NCBI RefSeq assembly: GCF_000621625.1
Contig: NZ_JHXV01000006.1
Span: forward strand, 62,001-126,000
DNA: 64,000 bases
Source: Crocinitomix catalasitica ATCC 23190
GTDB taxonomy: Bacteria; Bacteroidota; Bacteroidia; Flavobacteriales_D; Crocinitomicaceae
Direction: 5' to 3'
Shown here: positions 27,326 to 36,161 of the stretch, in pieces
Numbering within the stretch: the first letter of the stretch is position 1
Layout of the letters: every line of letters starts with the position of its first letter
Notes under the pieces: generated by a model
Databases searched by the model: none
Told to the model about the DNA's origin: nothing
Seen by the model: only the letters and a program-made list of their open reading frames with translations
Made by a program: the position numbers and the translations under genes

Positions 27326-27793
27326 ATGATAAAAGCATCACAATTAAAATTTATGCAAAGAATGCTCCTATTTATTGTACTGACTTCAACTGTAGTTTTG
27401 ACTTCTTGCCGGAAGGAAGGTTGTACAGATACTATTGCTGAAAACTATACAGCAGATGCAGAAGATGAAGATGGGTCTTGTACATATTATAGTGACAAGT
27501 TTATAGGCGGATATGATGTCTCTGAATCTTGTTCGGTTGGCACAACTGTATTTTCGATAGTTGTAAACGAATCAGATAATGGTAAGGAGTATATCGTAAT
27601 TAGTAATTTTGGTGACTACGGAGTTAATATAACAGCTGAAGTGATTGGCAATAATATAAAATTCAATGAATCAAAGGATGGAATTGATTTCGAAGGTTCA
27701 GGATCAATTGCAGAATCAACGTTGACAATTATATACTCGGCAACGGATGGTGTTTTTACTGATAATTGTACGATGACTTGTATTAAAAATTAA
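27326..27793 (+). CDS. Small lipoprotein with a Cys-rich GCTD...DGSC motif
   Basis: Start set at the ATG 27326; 155 residues. A signal ends in the lipobox LTSC (cysteine about residue 28). Next comes GCTDTIAENYTADAEDEDGS followed by cysteine, a short motif common at the head of Bacteroidota surface proteins and thought to bind calcium or form a Cys-closed loop. The remainder is a beta-rich domain (KFIGGYDVSESCSVGT to DNCTMTC) with two more cysteines near the end. No catalytic motif was seen. A strong terminator follows. Function unknown. Confidence 0.78.
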   Translation: MIKASQLKFMQRMLLFIVLTSTVVLTSCRKEGCTDTIAENYTADAEDEDGSCTYYSDKFIGGYDVSESCSVGTTVFSIVVNESDNGKEYIVISNFGDYGVNITAEVIGNNIKFNESKDGIDFEGSGSIAESTLTIIYSATDGVFTDNCTMTCIKN

Positions 27794-27806
27794 AACATAT
27801 TGGAAT

Positions 27807-27844
27807 GAGGGCTAATTCGTTATTGAATTAGCTCTTATTTTTTT
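27807..27844 (+). terminator. Intrinsic terminator after the Cys-rich lipoprotein
   Basis: GAGGGCTAATTC pairs with GAATTAGC-TC (one bulged G) around a 6-base loop, then TTATTTTTTT. It ends 8 bases before the stop of the convergent gene. Confidence 0.8.
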
Positions 27845-27851
27845 AGAATAT

Positions 27852-29318
27852 CTACTTAACAAATTTTTCAGTGTAGACTTTACCGTTAAAGGTAATGGAT
27901 ACAAAATACATCCCTTCCGGCAAATCATTCGTTATGATATACGTTTGATCAGCATTAATAACAGGTATAGTTTTAATTAATTGACCATTTAAATTGTGAA
28001 TTGAAATCCGTTCTGATTCTATTTCTTCTGTAAAAACAGTCAATATCATTTTTGACTTATCATATTGAATAGAAAGGGGATTGATATTATCATTTTCATT
28101 AATCTCAAGTGTAGCTCCAATCCTTAAATAATCAACGGATAATGTATGAGAATTGGCATATACTAAGTGGAATATTCCATCTGAAATTGCTTTATCAGGT
28201 TTGGCTTGGACACCAATTGTATTCGTTATATTTATTGTATTTTCAGGATTAAAATCAAGATCAACAGCTGTTGTATTGTTAAAAAACACATCCGAACTTG
28301 TACCTGGTTGAACAGATTCCCAGACAATTCCTATTTCCTCATCTTGAATCGCCAATTGAGGGTAGTTATTATTCGTGTTTTCAAAACCATCAGCGTAAAT
28401 TTCTTGAAGATCACTTTCCGCTGATACTGTATTGTACGAATTAAAAAATATTCTATTTGCATCGTCAAATTCGGTTTTATAGATGGATAATGTAATATCG
28501 TCGTCTAAGAATCTTGCATCCGGACCAGTTGATGGGCATGACATTAAGAACCAACCATGGTCATCAACAGAATACCAATCCGAAAAACTAGCACCTCTAT
28601 CATAAGATACAACCGCTTTAATTTCTCTTAGATTGTCATTGTTTCTTCTAAAAAAGATGATCACTTTATCTTCATTCACAATAATTTCTGGTGGACAACA
28701 ATCACAGGCTTCTGCGCCCAATAATTCTCCAGCGGTAACTATGGGTTCAAATGTTGAACCTCCATCAGTCGATCGAACAAAAACATATTGAGGGTCTATA
28801 CCAATCTCATTGTGCAGCATGAATGTTCCAAAGATAGTATCTTGATAAACTGCTATATCTGGATATTGCCCGAATCCTTCAACTAAATTATCTATGCGAA
28901 CAGTATCGCCAAAACTTAGTCCATTATCTGTAGATTTCACCAAATAGATATGCCCTTCTTCATAATCAGCTGATCTAAAAATTACATAGACATTATCACC
29001 ATCAATTGTTAAATCGGGTCCACTCCAAGAATATGATTGAATTGCCAAACCTGGTGGGTTTAACATCAATGGAGTGTTAAACCCATCAACACCATTATGC
29101 CTTGCAAAATAGATGGCTTGCGCAGTTGGATCAGTCCAAGTAACCAATGGTAATTCGTCATTTGAAATTTCTAATTGTGGATGATGAAAACCATAACCAC
29201 TTGCAACTTCTATTGGGCTTTCAACAAATAACTCTTGGGCGAGACTCAACCAAGGTAGAGTGAAAGTTAAAATAGAAAGAAAACCAAGTTTTAATGGATT
29301 GAGTGATTTATGCATCAT
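27852..29318 (-). CDS. Secreted sialidase-like beta-propeller protein with T9SS sorting domain
   Basis: 488 residues with a signal peptide (about 1-28, ending WLSLAQ). Three Asp-box (BNR) motifs are visible: KSTDNGLSFGD, RSTDGGSTFEP and SYDRGASFSDW, which mark a sialidase-type beta-propeller. Between them are CDCCPPEI and, later, HGWFLMSCPSTGPD, a cysteine pattern known from a family of bacterial BNR proteins. The C-terminal 85 residues (ISIHNLNGQLIKTI, LPEGMYFVSITFNGKVYTEKFVK) form a T9SS type A sorting domain. I do not see the full sialidase arginine triad, so enzymatic activity is unproven. It is exported to the surface by T9SS. Confidence 0.88.
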   Translation of the reverse strand: MMHKSLNPLKLGFLSILTFTLPWLSLAQELFVESPIEVASGYGFHHPQLEISNDELPLVTWTDPTAQAIYFARHNGVDGFNTPLMLNPPGLAIQSYSWSGPDLTIDGDNVYVIFRSADYEEGHIYLVKSTDNGLSFGDTVRIDNLVEGFGQYPDIAVYQDTIFGTFMLHNEIGIDPQYVFVRSTDGGSTFEPIVTAGELLGAEACDCCPPEIIVNEDKVIIFFRRNNDNLREIKAVVSYDRGASFSDWYSVDDHGWFLMSCPSTGPDARFLDDDITLSIYKTEFDDANRIFFNSYNTVSAESDLQEIYADGFENTNNNYPQLAIQDEEIGIVWESVQPGTSSDVFFNNTTAVDLDFNPENTINITNTIGVQAKPDKAISDGIFHLVYANSHTLSVDYLRIGATLEINENDNINPLSIQYDKSKMILTVFTEEIESERISIHNLNGQLIKTIPVINADQTYIITNDLPEGMYFVSITFNGKVYTEKFVK

Positions 29319-29437
29319 TCGTTGATTTAACGTTAGTTTGGTAAATATAAGGATTAAAGAGGTTTAAATCGACTCCAATTTTTCTTCAACATGCAACTTT
29401 TAAATTAAAAAATTGGTCTGATAATAAACCTAACAAT

Positions 29438-30325
29438 ATGAAATTTTTATTCCTTATTGCCAGCCTTTTTTTTCTGTTTTTGGCTAGTGCTCAAGAGTCT
29501 TTGAGATTCGTAGAACTGAGATCAGAACCTGCTCAGTGTCGATTGTATGATTTTCAAAGTGGTAACGGGGTTCTTTATTGTGCAGCTTCGGGAGGTGTCC
29601 CAGATTATTCTTATTCATGGTTGGACATACAAACCGGTGTTTCTTTCGGTAGTTCGTTTTGGGGAGGGGTAAACACTGGGTATTACGAAATCACTGTAAC
29701 TGATGCCGTCGGTACTATGATCGTAGATACCGTTTTTGTCGATTCTATTCTACCAAAAGCTTTGCTTGATGTAGCATCTGAAGATTTAATTGGAGGGCCG
29801 ATTTATTTTGAAGGCAAAATTGGATCAGAAGTTAAATTTATCAACGAATCTAATTTGTATTTAGCAGAGCCAGCACCTTCAAGAGGAGTGTTTTTTTTCC
29901 GAGCTTCGTTGCATGAAGATTTTAAACTCTACAAAGTTGGTGAGTTTGAAGATAGTGATTATTTGAATTTTGATTCCCCTTATATTTATTCTAAGGCAGA
30001 AGAAGAGGTAGCAGAACTTATTCATTTTAATAGAAATGGATGTTCAGATACAACACGGTTATTTTTTAAAATCATACCTAATGATCCAAAACCGGTCATA
30101 AGTTACGTAGAGAATAAAATATCAATTCAGTTGCCGTTTAAACATTTAGGGATGAATTTTCAATTGTTTACAATTACTGGGCAAGAGGTTTTTACAGCGA
30201 TAATAACTGAGGAAATTGCAACTATTTACACCAATGACATCGCCAAATCGAGTTTTGTATATCGATTGATTGACAAGAATACGCATGAAGTTGTTTTTAC
30301 GGGTAAAGTTGTCCATCGCTATTGA
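29438..30325 (+). CDS. Secreted PKD/SprB-like protein with T9SS-like C-terminus
   Basis: 295 residues; signal peptide KFLFLIASLFFLFLASAQ. Residues about 35-105 resemble a SprB/PKD-type repeat (GVLYCAASGGVPDYSYSWLD then YYEITVTDAVGTMIVDTVFV). The C-terminal part (ISIQLPFKHLGMNFQLFTIT, GQEVFTAII, SSFVYRLIDKNT, GKVVHRY) follows the pattern of a T9SS type A domain, although the YPNP head is replaced. It is therefore probably cell-surface. It is divergent from the sialidase-like gene; the 119-base gap holds nothing clear. No enzyme signature is seen. Confidence 0.75.
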   Translation: MKFLFLIASLFFLFLASAQESLRFVELRSEPAQCRLYDFQSGNGVLYCAASGGVPDYSYSWLDIQTGVSFGSSFWGGVNTGYYEITVTDAVGTMIVDTVFVDSILPKALLDVASEDLIGGPIYFEGKIGSEVKFINESNLYLAEPAPSRGVFFFRASLHEDFKLYKVGEFEDSDYLNFDSPYIYSKAEEEVAELIHFNRNGCSDTTRLFFKIIPNDPKPVISYVENKISIQLPFKHLGMNFQLFTITGQEVFTAIITEEIATIYTNDIAKSSFVYRLIDKNTHEVVFTGKVVHRY

Positions 30326-30431
30326 TAATGTAAAATTCAATTAACATTTCATCTTTCGTAAACTCGTTGAGTGGCTTAATTTCTACTCGCTATTATTCCC
30401 TACTTTAGCCGTTTAAGCTAATATTTATTTT

Positions 30432-32156
30432 ATGCAGTTAAGCAATATAGATTGGGGAATTATTATCGGATTTTTTATCATTACCCTCTTAATTGGTCTA
30501 GCAGTTTCACGAAAAGCAGGGAAAAATTCGTCAGAATTCTTTTTGTCTGGTAGAAATATGCCGTGGTGGTTATTAGGCGTTTCGATGGTCGCAACAACTT
30601 TTGCTGCCGATACGCCGAATCTTGTTGCTGGAATTGTTCGAAAAGATGGTATTGCAGGAAATTGGGTCTGGTGGGCATTTTTATTAACTGGAATGGTTAC
30701 TGTATTTATCTATGCCAAACTATGGAGAAAATTAGGAATTTCTACCGATTTAGAATATTATGAAATTCGTTATAAAGGAAAAGCCGCAGCATTTTTAAGA
30801 GGATTTAGAGCCGTTTATCTTGGTGTATTTTTTAATGTTGTGATTATGGCAACTGTTTGTTTGGCTGGTGTAAAAATCGGTCATACAATGTTGGGCTTAT
30901 CCGCTTTTGAAACATTGGGCATTGCTAGTGTTGTTACGGTTTTATATTCGCTTCTAGGAGGACTTAAAGGTGTGATTCTTACCGATTTTTTTCAATTCAT
31001 TATTGCAATGGTTGGTTCCATTTGGGCGGCTTACTTTATTATTGATATGCCTGAAATTGGGGGTATGGAGGGATTATTGAGTAACGAATTGGTGCAAGAA
31101 AAGTTAAATTTTGTTCCTACCGGTGATGACAGTTGGGATGTTTGGATAACCTTGTTAATTATTCCATTAGCTGTGCAATGGTGGAGTGTTTGGTATCCTG
31201 GTGCTGAGCCTGGTGGTGGTGGTTATATTGCGCAACGAATGTTAGCTGCCAAAGATGAAAAACATGCAACAGCCGCAACACTCTTTTTCAATTTTGCCCA
31301 TTATGCTTTGCGCCCGTGGCCATGGATTATTATTGCGTTGGCATCTTTAATTTTATTTCCAACAGTGGCTGATATGAAAGCGCAATTCCCAGGTTTAGAA
31401 GAGAGCCTTTATCAGGATGATTTAGCCTATCCTGCCATGTTAACTTATTTACCCGCTGGATTGTTAGGGTTGGTTTTAGCTTCTTTAATTTCTGCTTTTA
31501 TGTCTACTATTTCTACTCATTTAAACTGGGGCTCATCATATGTTGTCAACGATTTTTATAAACGTTTCATGAATCCATATGCGTCGGAAAAAGAACTGGT
31601 TTTTATTGGTCGAATTTCAACTGTTGTGATGATGGCGTTAGCTGCATTGTTATCGGTTGTTTTGGAGCAGGCAAAAGAAGCATTTGATTTGATTTTAACC
31701 ATTGGTGCAGGAACCGGATTATTATTCATTCTGCGTTGGTTTTGGAAGGCAATCAATCCTTATAGTGAAATCACAGCTATGACAGTTTCATTTTTAGTAG
31801 CCATCTCATTTTTTATAGCAGATAAAGGTTACGGTTTAGAATATTCAGGAAATTTTAAATTATTAATGGGCGTAGGAATTACAACCGCCGCGTGGGTAAC
31901 AGTAACCTTCCTCACGATGAATGATAAATATCTCAATCCTGAATTCGAGGTAAGGGCATTCGAATCTGGTAATAAGTTTAAGAATATGGGATATAAAGTC
32001 CTTTCTATGGTTTTTGGGTGTATTGGAATTTATGCTGCTTTATTTGCAACAGGTAATTATCTATTAGGTGATCCAATTCAAGCCATTTATTTTGGGTTAG
32101 TATTTGCAGTTTCTGCAATAATTATTGCTTCATTTTGGAAGAAATTATTTGCATAA
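30432..32156 (+). CDS. Sodium:solute symporter (SSS family)
   Basis: 574 residues with about 13-14 membrane spans. It starts WGIIIGFFIITLLIGLAVSR and has the family's early FFLSGRNMPWWLLGVSMVATTFAADTP in two parts (about 36-62). A later span (LASLISAFMSTISTHLNWGSS, given here as the start ASLISAFMSTIS) holds the small/hydroxyl residues of the Na2 sodium site. VNDFYKRF follows, another SSS feature. The substrate (sugar, amino acid, vitamin) cannot be read from the sequence. It is monocistronic; the stop lies 17 bases from the convergent O-antigen-ligase-like gene. Confidence 0.9.
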   Translation: MQLSNIDWGIIIGFFIITLLIGLAVSRKAGKNSSEFFLSGRNMPWWLLGVSMVATTFAADTPNLVAGIVRKDGIAGNWVWWAFLLTGMVTVFIYAKLWRKLGISTDLEYYEIRYKGKAAAFLRGFRAVYLGVFFNVVIMATVCLAGVKIGHTMLGLSAFETLGIASVVTVLYSLLGGLKGVILTDFFQFIIAMVGSIWAAYFIIDMPEIGGMEGLLSNELVQEKLNFVPTGDDSWDVWITLLIIPLAVQWWSVWYPGAEPGGGGYIAQRMLAAKDEKHATAATLFFNFAHYALRPWPWIIIALASLILFPTVADMKAQFPGLEESLYQDDLAYPAMLTYLPAGLLGLVLASLISAFMSTISTHLNWGSSYVVNDFYKRFMNPYASEKELVFIGRISTVVMMALAALLSVVLEQAKEAFDLILTIGAGTGLLFILRWFWKAINPYSEITAMTVSFLVAISFFIADKGYGLEYSGNFKLLMGVGITTAAWVTVTFLTMNDKYLNPEFEVRAFESGNKFKNMGYKVLSMVFGCIGIYAALFATGNYLLGDPIQAIYFGLVFAVSAIIIASFWKKLFA

Positions 32157-32173
32157 CCTAAATTTGAATCTAA

Positions 32174-33931
32174 TTATTTAGCTGAAATCTTCATTTGAAT
32201 TCGTTCATAATTTTGAGCGTATTTTATCTGATAATTTTCAATTTTCTCTAGCCACTCTAATGAAAGCGCATAGTTCCGTCTGTTAAATTCAAGAACAGAT
32301 AAATTGAGTAAAATAGGTTCATAGCTTGAATTAATTCTATAAGCTTCACTTAATACTTTACTAGCCGAATCGAACAATCCAATGCGCAAAAGTGCATATC
32401 CATAATTGCTTAGTACTTTATAATCGTAAGGGCTAATTTGGTATGCTTTTTCATTTGCACTTAGCAATTCGTTCAGATCTGTTTTTAAGTTATACCCCCA
32501 ACCAATATAGGAATAGATTGGTGTGCCTGAAGGATCAGTTGTATAAAAATAAGAAATTGCTTTGGTGCCAAATTCTATAACCTTATCTGCTTCCTTTGAT
32601 GTTTGCGCGAGTACAGCTTTTTTGGTATAAAACTCACCCTTTAATCGATAATATCCGATTGTGCAATTTAGAAGTAGTAAGGCGATTATTACAAATACGT
32701 TTTTGAAATTTAACTTCAACTTTTTAGCATGGTCAAAGTGTATACCTTTGAATTGAAATGCCAATAATATGGCTACGAGTATAATGTGTGGCACCCTTTC
32801 TTTTGGAAAGCTAAAAAACGATATCATTATAAATCCAACAGCGCCTGATAATAGGATTAAACGATTGATGTCTTTATCTATTAGAAACATCTTTATTGAC
32901 ACCCGACCGATATAGCCAATAATACAAATGAGTAAAACAAATCCAATAATTCCGTTTTCAGAGAGTACCCATAAAAAATCATTATGCGGACGTTTAAAAA
33001 AGGTATTGTAATTCCTTGCTTTATCGATATTATTGATTGAAAATTTCGAATAATTGTATTGCCAATTACCTGTGCCTACACCAATAATTGGATTTTCTTT
33101 AATTAATTCAGTGGTATTCTTCCAAAGCTCGACACGCTCAACTAGAGAGGCATTTTTATCATTTGTATTGCTCAAAATATTTGTAAAATGTTTTGAACCA
33201 TAAAAAGCTACGATTAAAAAGGTGGCGCTAATTGTTGTCAAAAATATCCTTCTCGCTTTCAGTTTTAAGTGAGCATAAATACAAGTCATAATAAAAAAGA
33301 AGACAGCAACTATTAATGCTAAAATGGCACTTCTTGTTTGGATTAATAGAATGCAACTTACAGTTAAAATAAAACCGATCAAATAAACCCATTTAAGTCT
33401 ATTTGTGACAACACGAAAACAATACAGCCAAAATGCTAAGCTGAGAAAAAGGAATGAGCTTAAAAGATTTTTATGGCCGAAAATTGAAGTTTTAAATTCA
33501 TTGATTTGTATAGACCATTCATAGAAAGTGATGCATAGTGTTGTAAAGAAGACAATAGATAATGTGTTTAAGATAAATCGTTCATTTATTGCTGATGATA
33601 TTTGATCATAAACCCAAATAAAAAGGAGAATCCCCAATGCGATTTTTTGACTTTCGAATATGGCATCTGTTGCATTAAGTGCCCATGTTGCACTAATTAT
33701 ATTAACGAAATAGAAGGCAAATATCAACACAATTAATGTTGTTGGAGGCAGAATGTATACTTTTTTTCTAAAAAAATGAATTATTATTCCGAGTATAAGA
33801 AAAAGAGAGGCAACAAAAAACCGCGGAACATTGGTTGGTTCGATGCAGAAAGCTTCACATACCCATGGGCAGCAAAGAAAAAAAAGGAATACTAAGATCA
33901 GTATTCCTTTTAAAATAAAATTATTTGGCAA
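32174..33931 (-). CDS. O-antigen ligase/polymerase-like membrane protein with C-terminal TPRs
   Basis: 585 residues. It has about 12 spans to residue 420, with the Wzy_C/WaaL signature GVGTGNWQYNYSKF and RPHNDFLWVLSENGIIGF in the large periplasmic loop. TPR-like helices run from about 450 to 575 (LSNYGYALLRIGLFDSAS, LLNLSVLEFNRRNYALSLEW). Such proteins join or polymerise surface polysaccharide or glycosylate surface proteins. The start is a TTG at 33929-33931: no ATG occurs in the first 200 codons, and the second span with its EPTNVPRFF loop needs this N-terminus. The gene begins 11 bases after the lipoprotein gene and contains a strong terminator hairpin in codons 7-17. Confidence 0.85.
   Translation of the reverse strand: MPNNFILKGILILVFLFFLCCPWVCEAFCIEPTNVPRFFVASLFLILGIIIHFFRKKVYILPPTTLIVLIFAFYFVNIISATWALNATDAIFESQKIALGILLFIWVYDQISSAINERFILNTLSIVFFTTLCITFYEWSIQINEFKTSIFGHKNLLSSFLFLSLAFWLYCFRVVTNRLKWVYLIGFILTVSCILLIQTRSAILALIVAVFFFIMTCIYAHLKLKARRIFLTTISATFLIVAFYGSKHFTNILSNTNDKNASLVERVELWKNTTELIKENPIIGVGTGNWQYNYSKFSINNIDKARNYNTFFKRPHNDFLWVLSENGIIGFVLLICIIGYIGRVSIKMFLIDKDINRLILLSGAVGFIMISFFSFPKERVPHIILVAILLAFQFKGIHFDHAKKLKLNFKNVFVIIALLLLNCTIGYYRLKGEFYTKKAVLAQTSKEADKVIEFGTKAISYFYTTDPSGTPIYSYIGWGYNLKTDLNELLSANEKAYQISPYDYKVLSNYGYALLRIGLFDSASKVLSEAYRINSSYEPILLNLSVLEFNRRNYALSLEWLEKIENYQIKYAQNYERIQMKISAK
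33873..33911 (-). terminator. Terminator/attenuator hairpin inside the first codons of the O-antigen-ligase-like gene
   Basis: A perfect 12-bp stem, AAAAGGAATACT (33882-33893) and AGTATTCCTTTT (33900-33911), has a 6-base loop. On the minus strand the stem ends in TTTT and is followed by TTTTCTTT. This is a textbook terminator for the lipoprotein gene whose stop is at 33943, but it lies 20 bases inside the next reading frame. It may act as an attenuator. Confidence 0.75.
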
Positions 33932-33942
33932 GTTTTTAATGA

Positions 33943-34566
33943 CTACAATTTCACATGATTGATAGAACAGTCATAAGCGCCTGGTCCAGAAATGTCAACA
34001 TCTAAAAGTATGTTTCCAGAACTAATAGTACCACTACCAGAAATAGTTCTGGTTCCAATTAACTGTGTTGGTATATTGACAACATCTCCTGAAACTTTTC
34101 CTATAACTGGTTGATCTTCTACGCTATACATTATTTTCTTAATATATATTTCGTTATTACTACTTGTAGAGGTAGTAATTGTGGTATGATAATTTTCTGC
34201 AGTCATCGTTCCTGTACAGGTCGGGGTCGCTTCATACGTTCCGATCATAAAATCAGCACTATTCACAACATTTACAAATCGTGTAGCAGTAGCAGCTTTA
34301 TTTCCTTCTTGATCTTGCACATTATAAAAAAGGCGATATTCTCCTGTTTTATTATTGTCAACACTCCCGGAAATTACGATTTTATCAGAGATATCGCCAT
34401 CGCGATTATCTTTTGCGGTTGCGCCACTTTCAAAATATGTTCCATTTAAAGGAAGTGTCTGTTCGTATGCTCCATTCAAGGAAATAACCGGTTGAATGTC
34501 TTTTTTTCTACACGAAATGATTAATATGGTTAACATTGTTAAACCAATAATTTGAATTTTTTTCAT
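33943..34566 (-). CDS. DUF5011-like lipoprotein
   Basis: 207 residues. Signal peptide with lipobox ending at cysteine 19 (LTILIISC followed by RKKD). Residues about 27-105 form an immunoglobulin-like fold of the DUF5011 type: GAYEQTLPLNGTYFESGATA, KDNRDGDISDKI, TGEYRLFYNVQDQEGNKA, RFVNVV. The C-terminal half (ADFMIGTYEATPTCTGTMTAE onward) is a second beta domain common in Bacteroidota lipoproteins. It is a surface or periplasmic lipoprotein of unknown role. It leads the transcript into the O-antigen-ligase-like gene. An 18-base palindrome lies 26 bases upstream of its ATG. Confidence 0.82.
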   Translation of the reverse strand: MKKIQIIGLTMLTILIISCRKKDIQPVISLNGAYEQTLPLNGTYFESGATAKDNRDGDISDKIVISGSVDNNKTGEYRLFYNVQDQEGNKAATATRFVNVVNSADFMIGTYEATPTCTGTMTAENYHTTITTSTSSNNEIYIKKIMYSVEDQPVIGKVSGDVVNIPTQLIGTRTISGSGTISSGNILLDVDISGPGAYDCSINHVKL

Positions 34567-34591
34567 TGTAATACAGCGTTAAGTAGTTTCT

Positions 34592-34609
34592 GTTTTCAAT
34601 CTTGAAAAC
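34592..34609. promoter_or_regulatory. 18-base palindrome between the DUF5011 gene and asnS
   Basis: GTTTTCAA-TC-TTGAAAAC is a perfect 8+2+8 palindrome in the divergent intergenic region. It is placed 26 bases before the lipoprotein ATG and well upstream of the asnS promoter. The size and symmetry fit an operator for a dimeric regulator. Which gene it controls, if any, is unknown. Confidence 0.5.
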
Positions 34610-34658
34610 GATTAAAGATAGACTTTTTCTTATTGAGATGCAAAAATCTGATTACATA

Positions 34659-34694
34659 TTTGACGGAGATACTAAAGCAATTTGTTTAAATTTG
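34659..34694 (+). promoter_or_regulatory. Promoter of asnS (TTTG-N24-TAAATTTG)
   Basis: A -7 TAAATTTG (34687-34694) with a TTTG 24 bases upstream (34659-34662), at the long end of the allowed spacing. It predicts transcription from about 34700, so translation must start at the ATG 34713, not at the upstream TTG at 34602. Confidence 0.5.
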
Positions 34695-34712
34695 CTTTTT
34701 CAAACAAAATCA

Positions 34713-36152
34713 ATGAAACGAAGCGAAATAAAACAAGTGTTAGCTGAGGCTAATTTTGGAGACAAAGTTTTGATTAAGGGATGGGTAAAAGCCTTCCGTC
34801 AAAATAGATTTATTCAAATTAATGATGGATCAACAATCCATAATATTCAAGCGGTCATTGATTTTGAAAATACAGACGAAGCAACATTAAAGAGAATTAC
34901 TACAGCAGCTGCCGTAGCGGTAACTGGTGAATTAGTAGCGTCTCAAGGTCAAGGACAAAAATTTGATTTAATTGTAAGTCAAATAGAAATTCTTGGAGAT
35001 GCTGATCCGGATGAGGTAAGCAAAACAATCCTTCAACCAAAAAAACATAGTTTAGAACTATTGCGTGAACAGGCGCATTTAAGATTCAGAACGAATTTAT
35101 TTGGTGCTGTTTTCAGAATAAGAAATGCAACATCTTTTGCCATTCATAAATATTTTAATGACAATGGTTATTATCATATTGCAACACCAATTATCACTGG
35201 TTCGGATGCAGAAGGCGCGGGAGAAATGTTCCGTGTTACCAATTTTGGACCAACAGATGCGCCTTTAAATGAAGATGGTACAGTCAACTGGTCGGAAGAT
35301 TTTTTCGGAAAAGAAACAAATCTAACTGTATCTGGTCAATTAGAAGCTGAGTTAGCGGCTATGGCATTGGGTAAAGTATATACTTTTGGACCAACTTTTA
35401 GAGCTGAAAACTCGAATACTACAAGACATTTAGCTGAGTTTTGGATGGTTGAACCTGAGGTTGCATTCAATGATTTAGTTGACAATATGGATTTGGCAGA
35501 AGACTTTTTGAGTTATATCTGTAAATATGTAACTGAAAATTGTCCAGATGATATCGCATTTTTGAACGAGCGTGAATTGAAAGAAGATCAAGCGAAGCCG
35601 ATGGCTGAAAGAAATGAACTTTCATTGTCTGAACGTTTAGATTTTGTAATCAATAACGATTTTGAAAGAATAACTTATACAGATGCAATTGATTTATTAA
35701 GAAATTCAAAACCGTATAAGAAAAAGAAATTTAAGTACCCAGTTGAGTGGGGAACAGATTTACAAAGTGAGCACGAACGTTTTTTAGTCGAAAAACATTT
35801 CAAAAAGCCAGTAATTATAACGGATTACCCTGCATCGTTCAAGGCATTTTATATGCGATTGAACGACGATGGTAAAACAGTAGCGGCAATGGATATTTTA
35901 TTCCCTGGAATAGGCGAAATCATTGGTGGTTCGCAACGTGAAGAGCGTTATGATGTATTGAAAGAAAAGTGTGCAGCTTTTGATATCGCAGAAGAAGATG
36001 TTTGGTGGTATTTAGATACACGAAAATTTGGAACGGCACCCCATGCAGGATTCGGTTTAGGATTTGAAAGAATGGTGATGTTTGTAACTGGTATGACAAA
36101 TATTAGAGACGTTATTCCTTTCCCACGTACGCCAAAAAGAGCAGAATTTTAA
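34713..36152 (+). CDS. asnS: Asparaginyl-tRNA synthetase
   Basis: 479 residues from the ATG at 34713, the normal length for bacterial AsnRS; an upstream extension to 34602 would carry the promoter inside the gene. It is a class IIb enzyme. The N-terminal OB-fold anticodon domain (VLIKGWVKAFRQNRFIQIND) is followed by motif 2 (FRAENSNTTRHLAEFWMVEPE). Motif 3 is near the end (GFGLGFERMVMFVTG, then NIRDVIPFPRTPKRAEF). It charges tRNA-Asn directly. It is followed 9 bases later by the ArsC-like gene, probably in one transcript with the EamA gene. Confidence 0.96.
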   Translation: MKRSEIKQVLAEANFGDKVLIKGWVKAFRQNRFIQINDGSTIHNIQAVIDFENTDEATLKRITTAAAVAVTGELVASQGQGQKFDLIVSQIEILGDADPDEVSKTILQPKKHSLELLREQAHLRFRTNLFGAVFRIRNATSFAIHKYFNDNGYYHIATPIITGSDAEGAGEMFRVTNFGPTDAPLNEDGTVNWSEDFFGKETNLTVSGQLEAELAAMALGKVYTFGPTFRAENSNTTRHLAEFWMVEPEVAFNDLVDNMDLAEDFLSYICKYVTENCPDDIAFLNERELKEDQAKPMAERNELSLSERLDFVINNDFERITYTDAIDLLRNSKPYKKKKFKYPVEWGTDLQSEHERFLVEKHFKKPVIITDYPASFKAFYMRLNDDGKTVAAMDILFPGIGEIIGGSQREERYDVLKEKCAAFDIAEEDVWWYLDTRKFGTAPHAGFGLGFERMVMFVTGMTNIRDVIPFPRTPKRAEF

Positions 36153-36161
36153 GTTGTAAAA

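Noticed and set aside
34111-34449. A 112-residue plus-strand frame opposite the DUF5011 lipoprotein
   Set aside because: Antisense shadow; cysteine- and isoleucine-rich composition is typical of reversed lipoprotein coding sequence.
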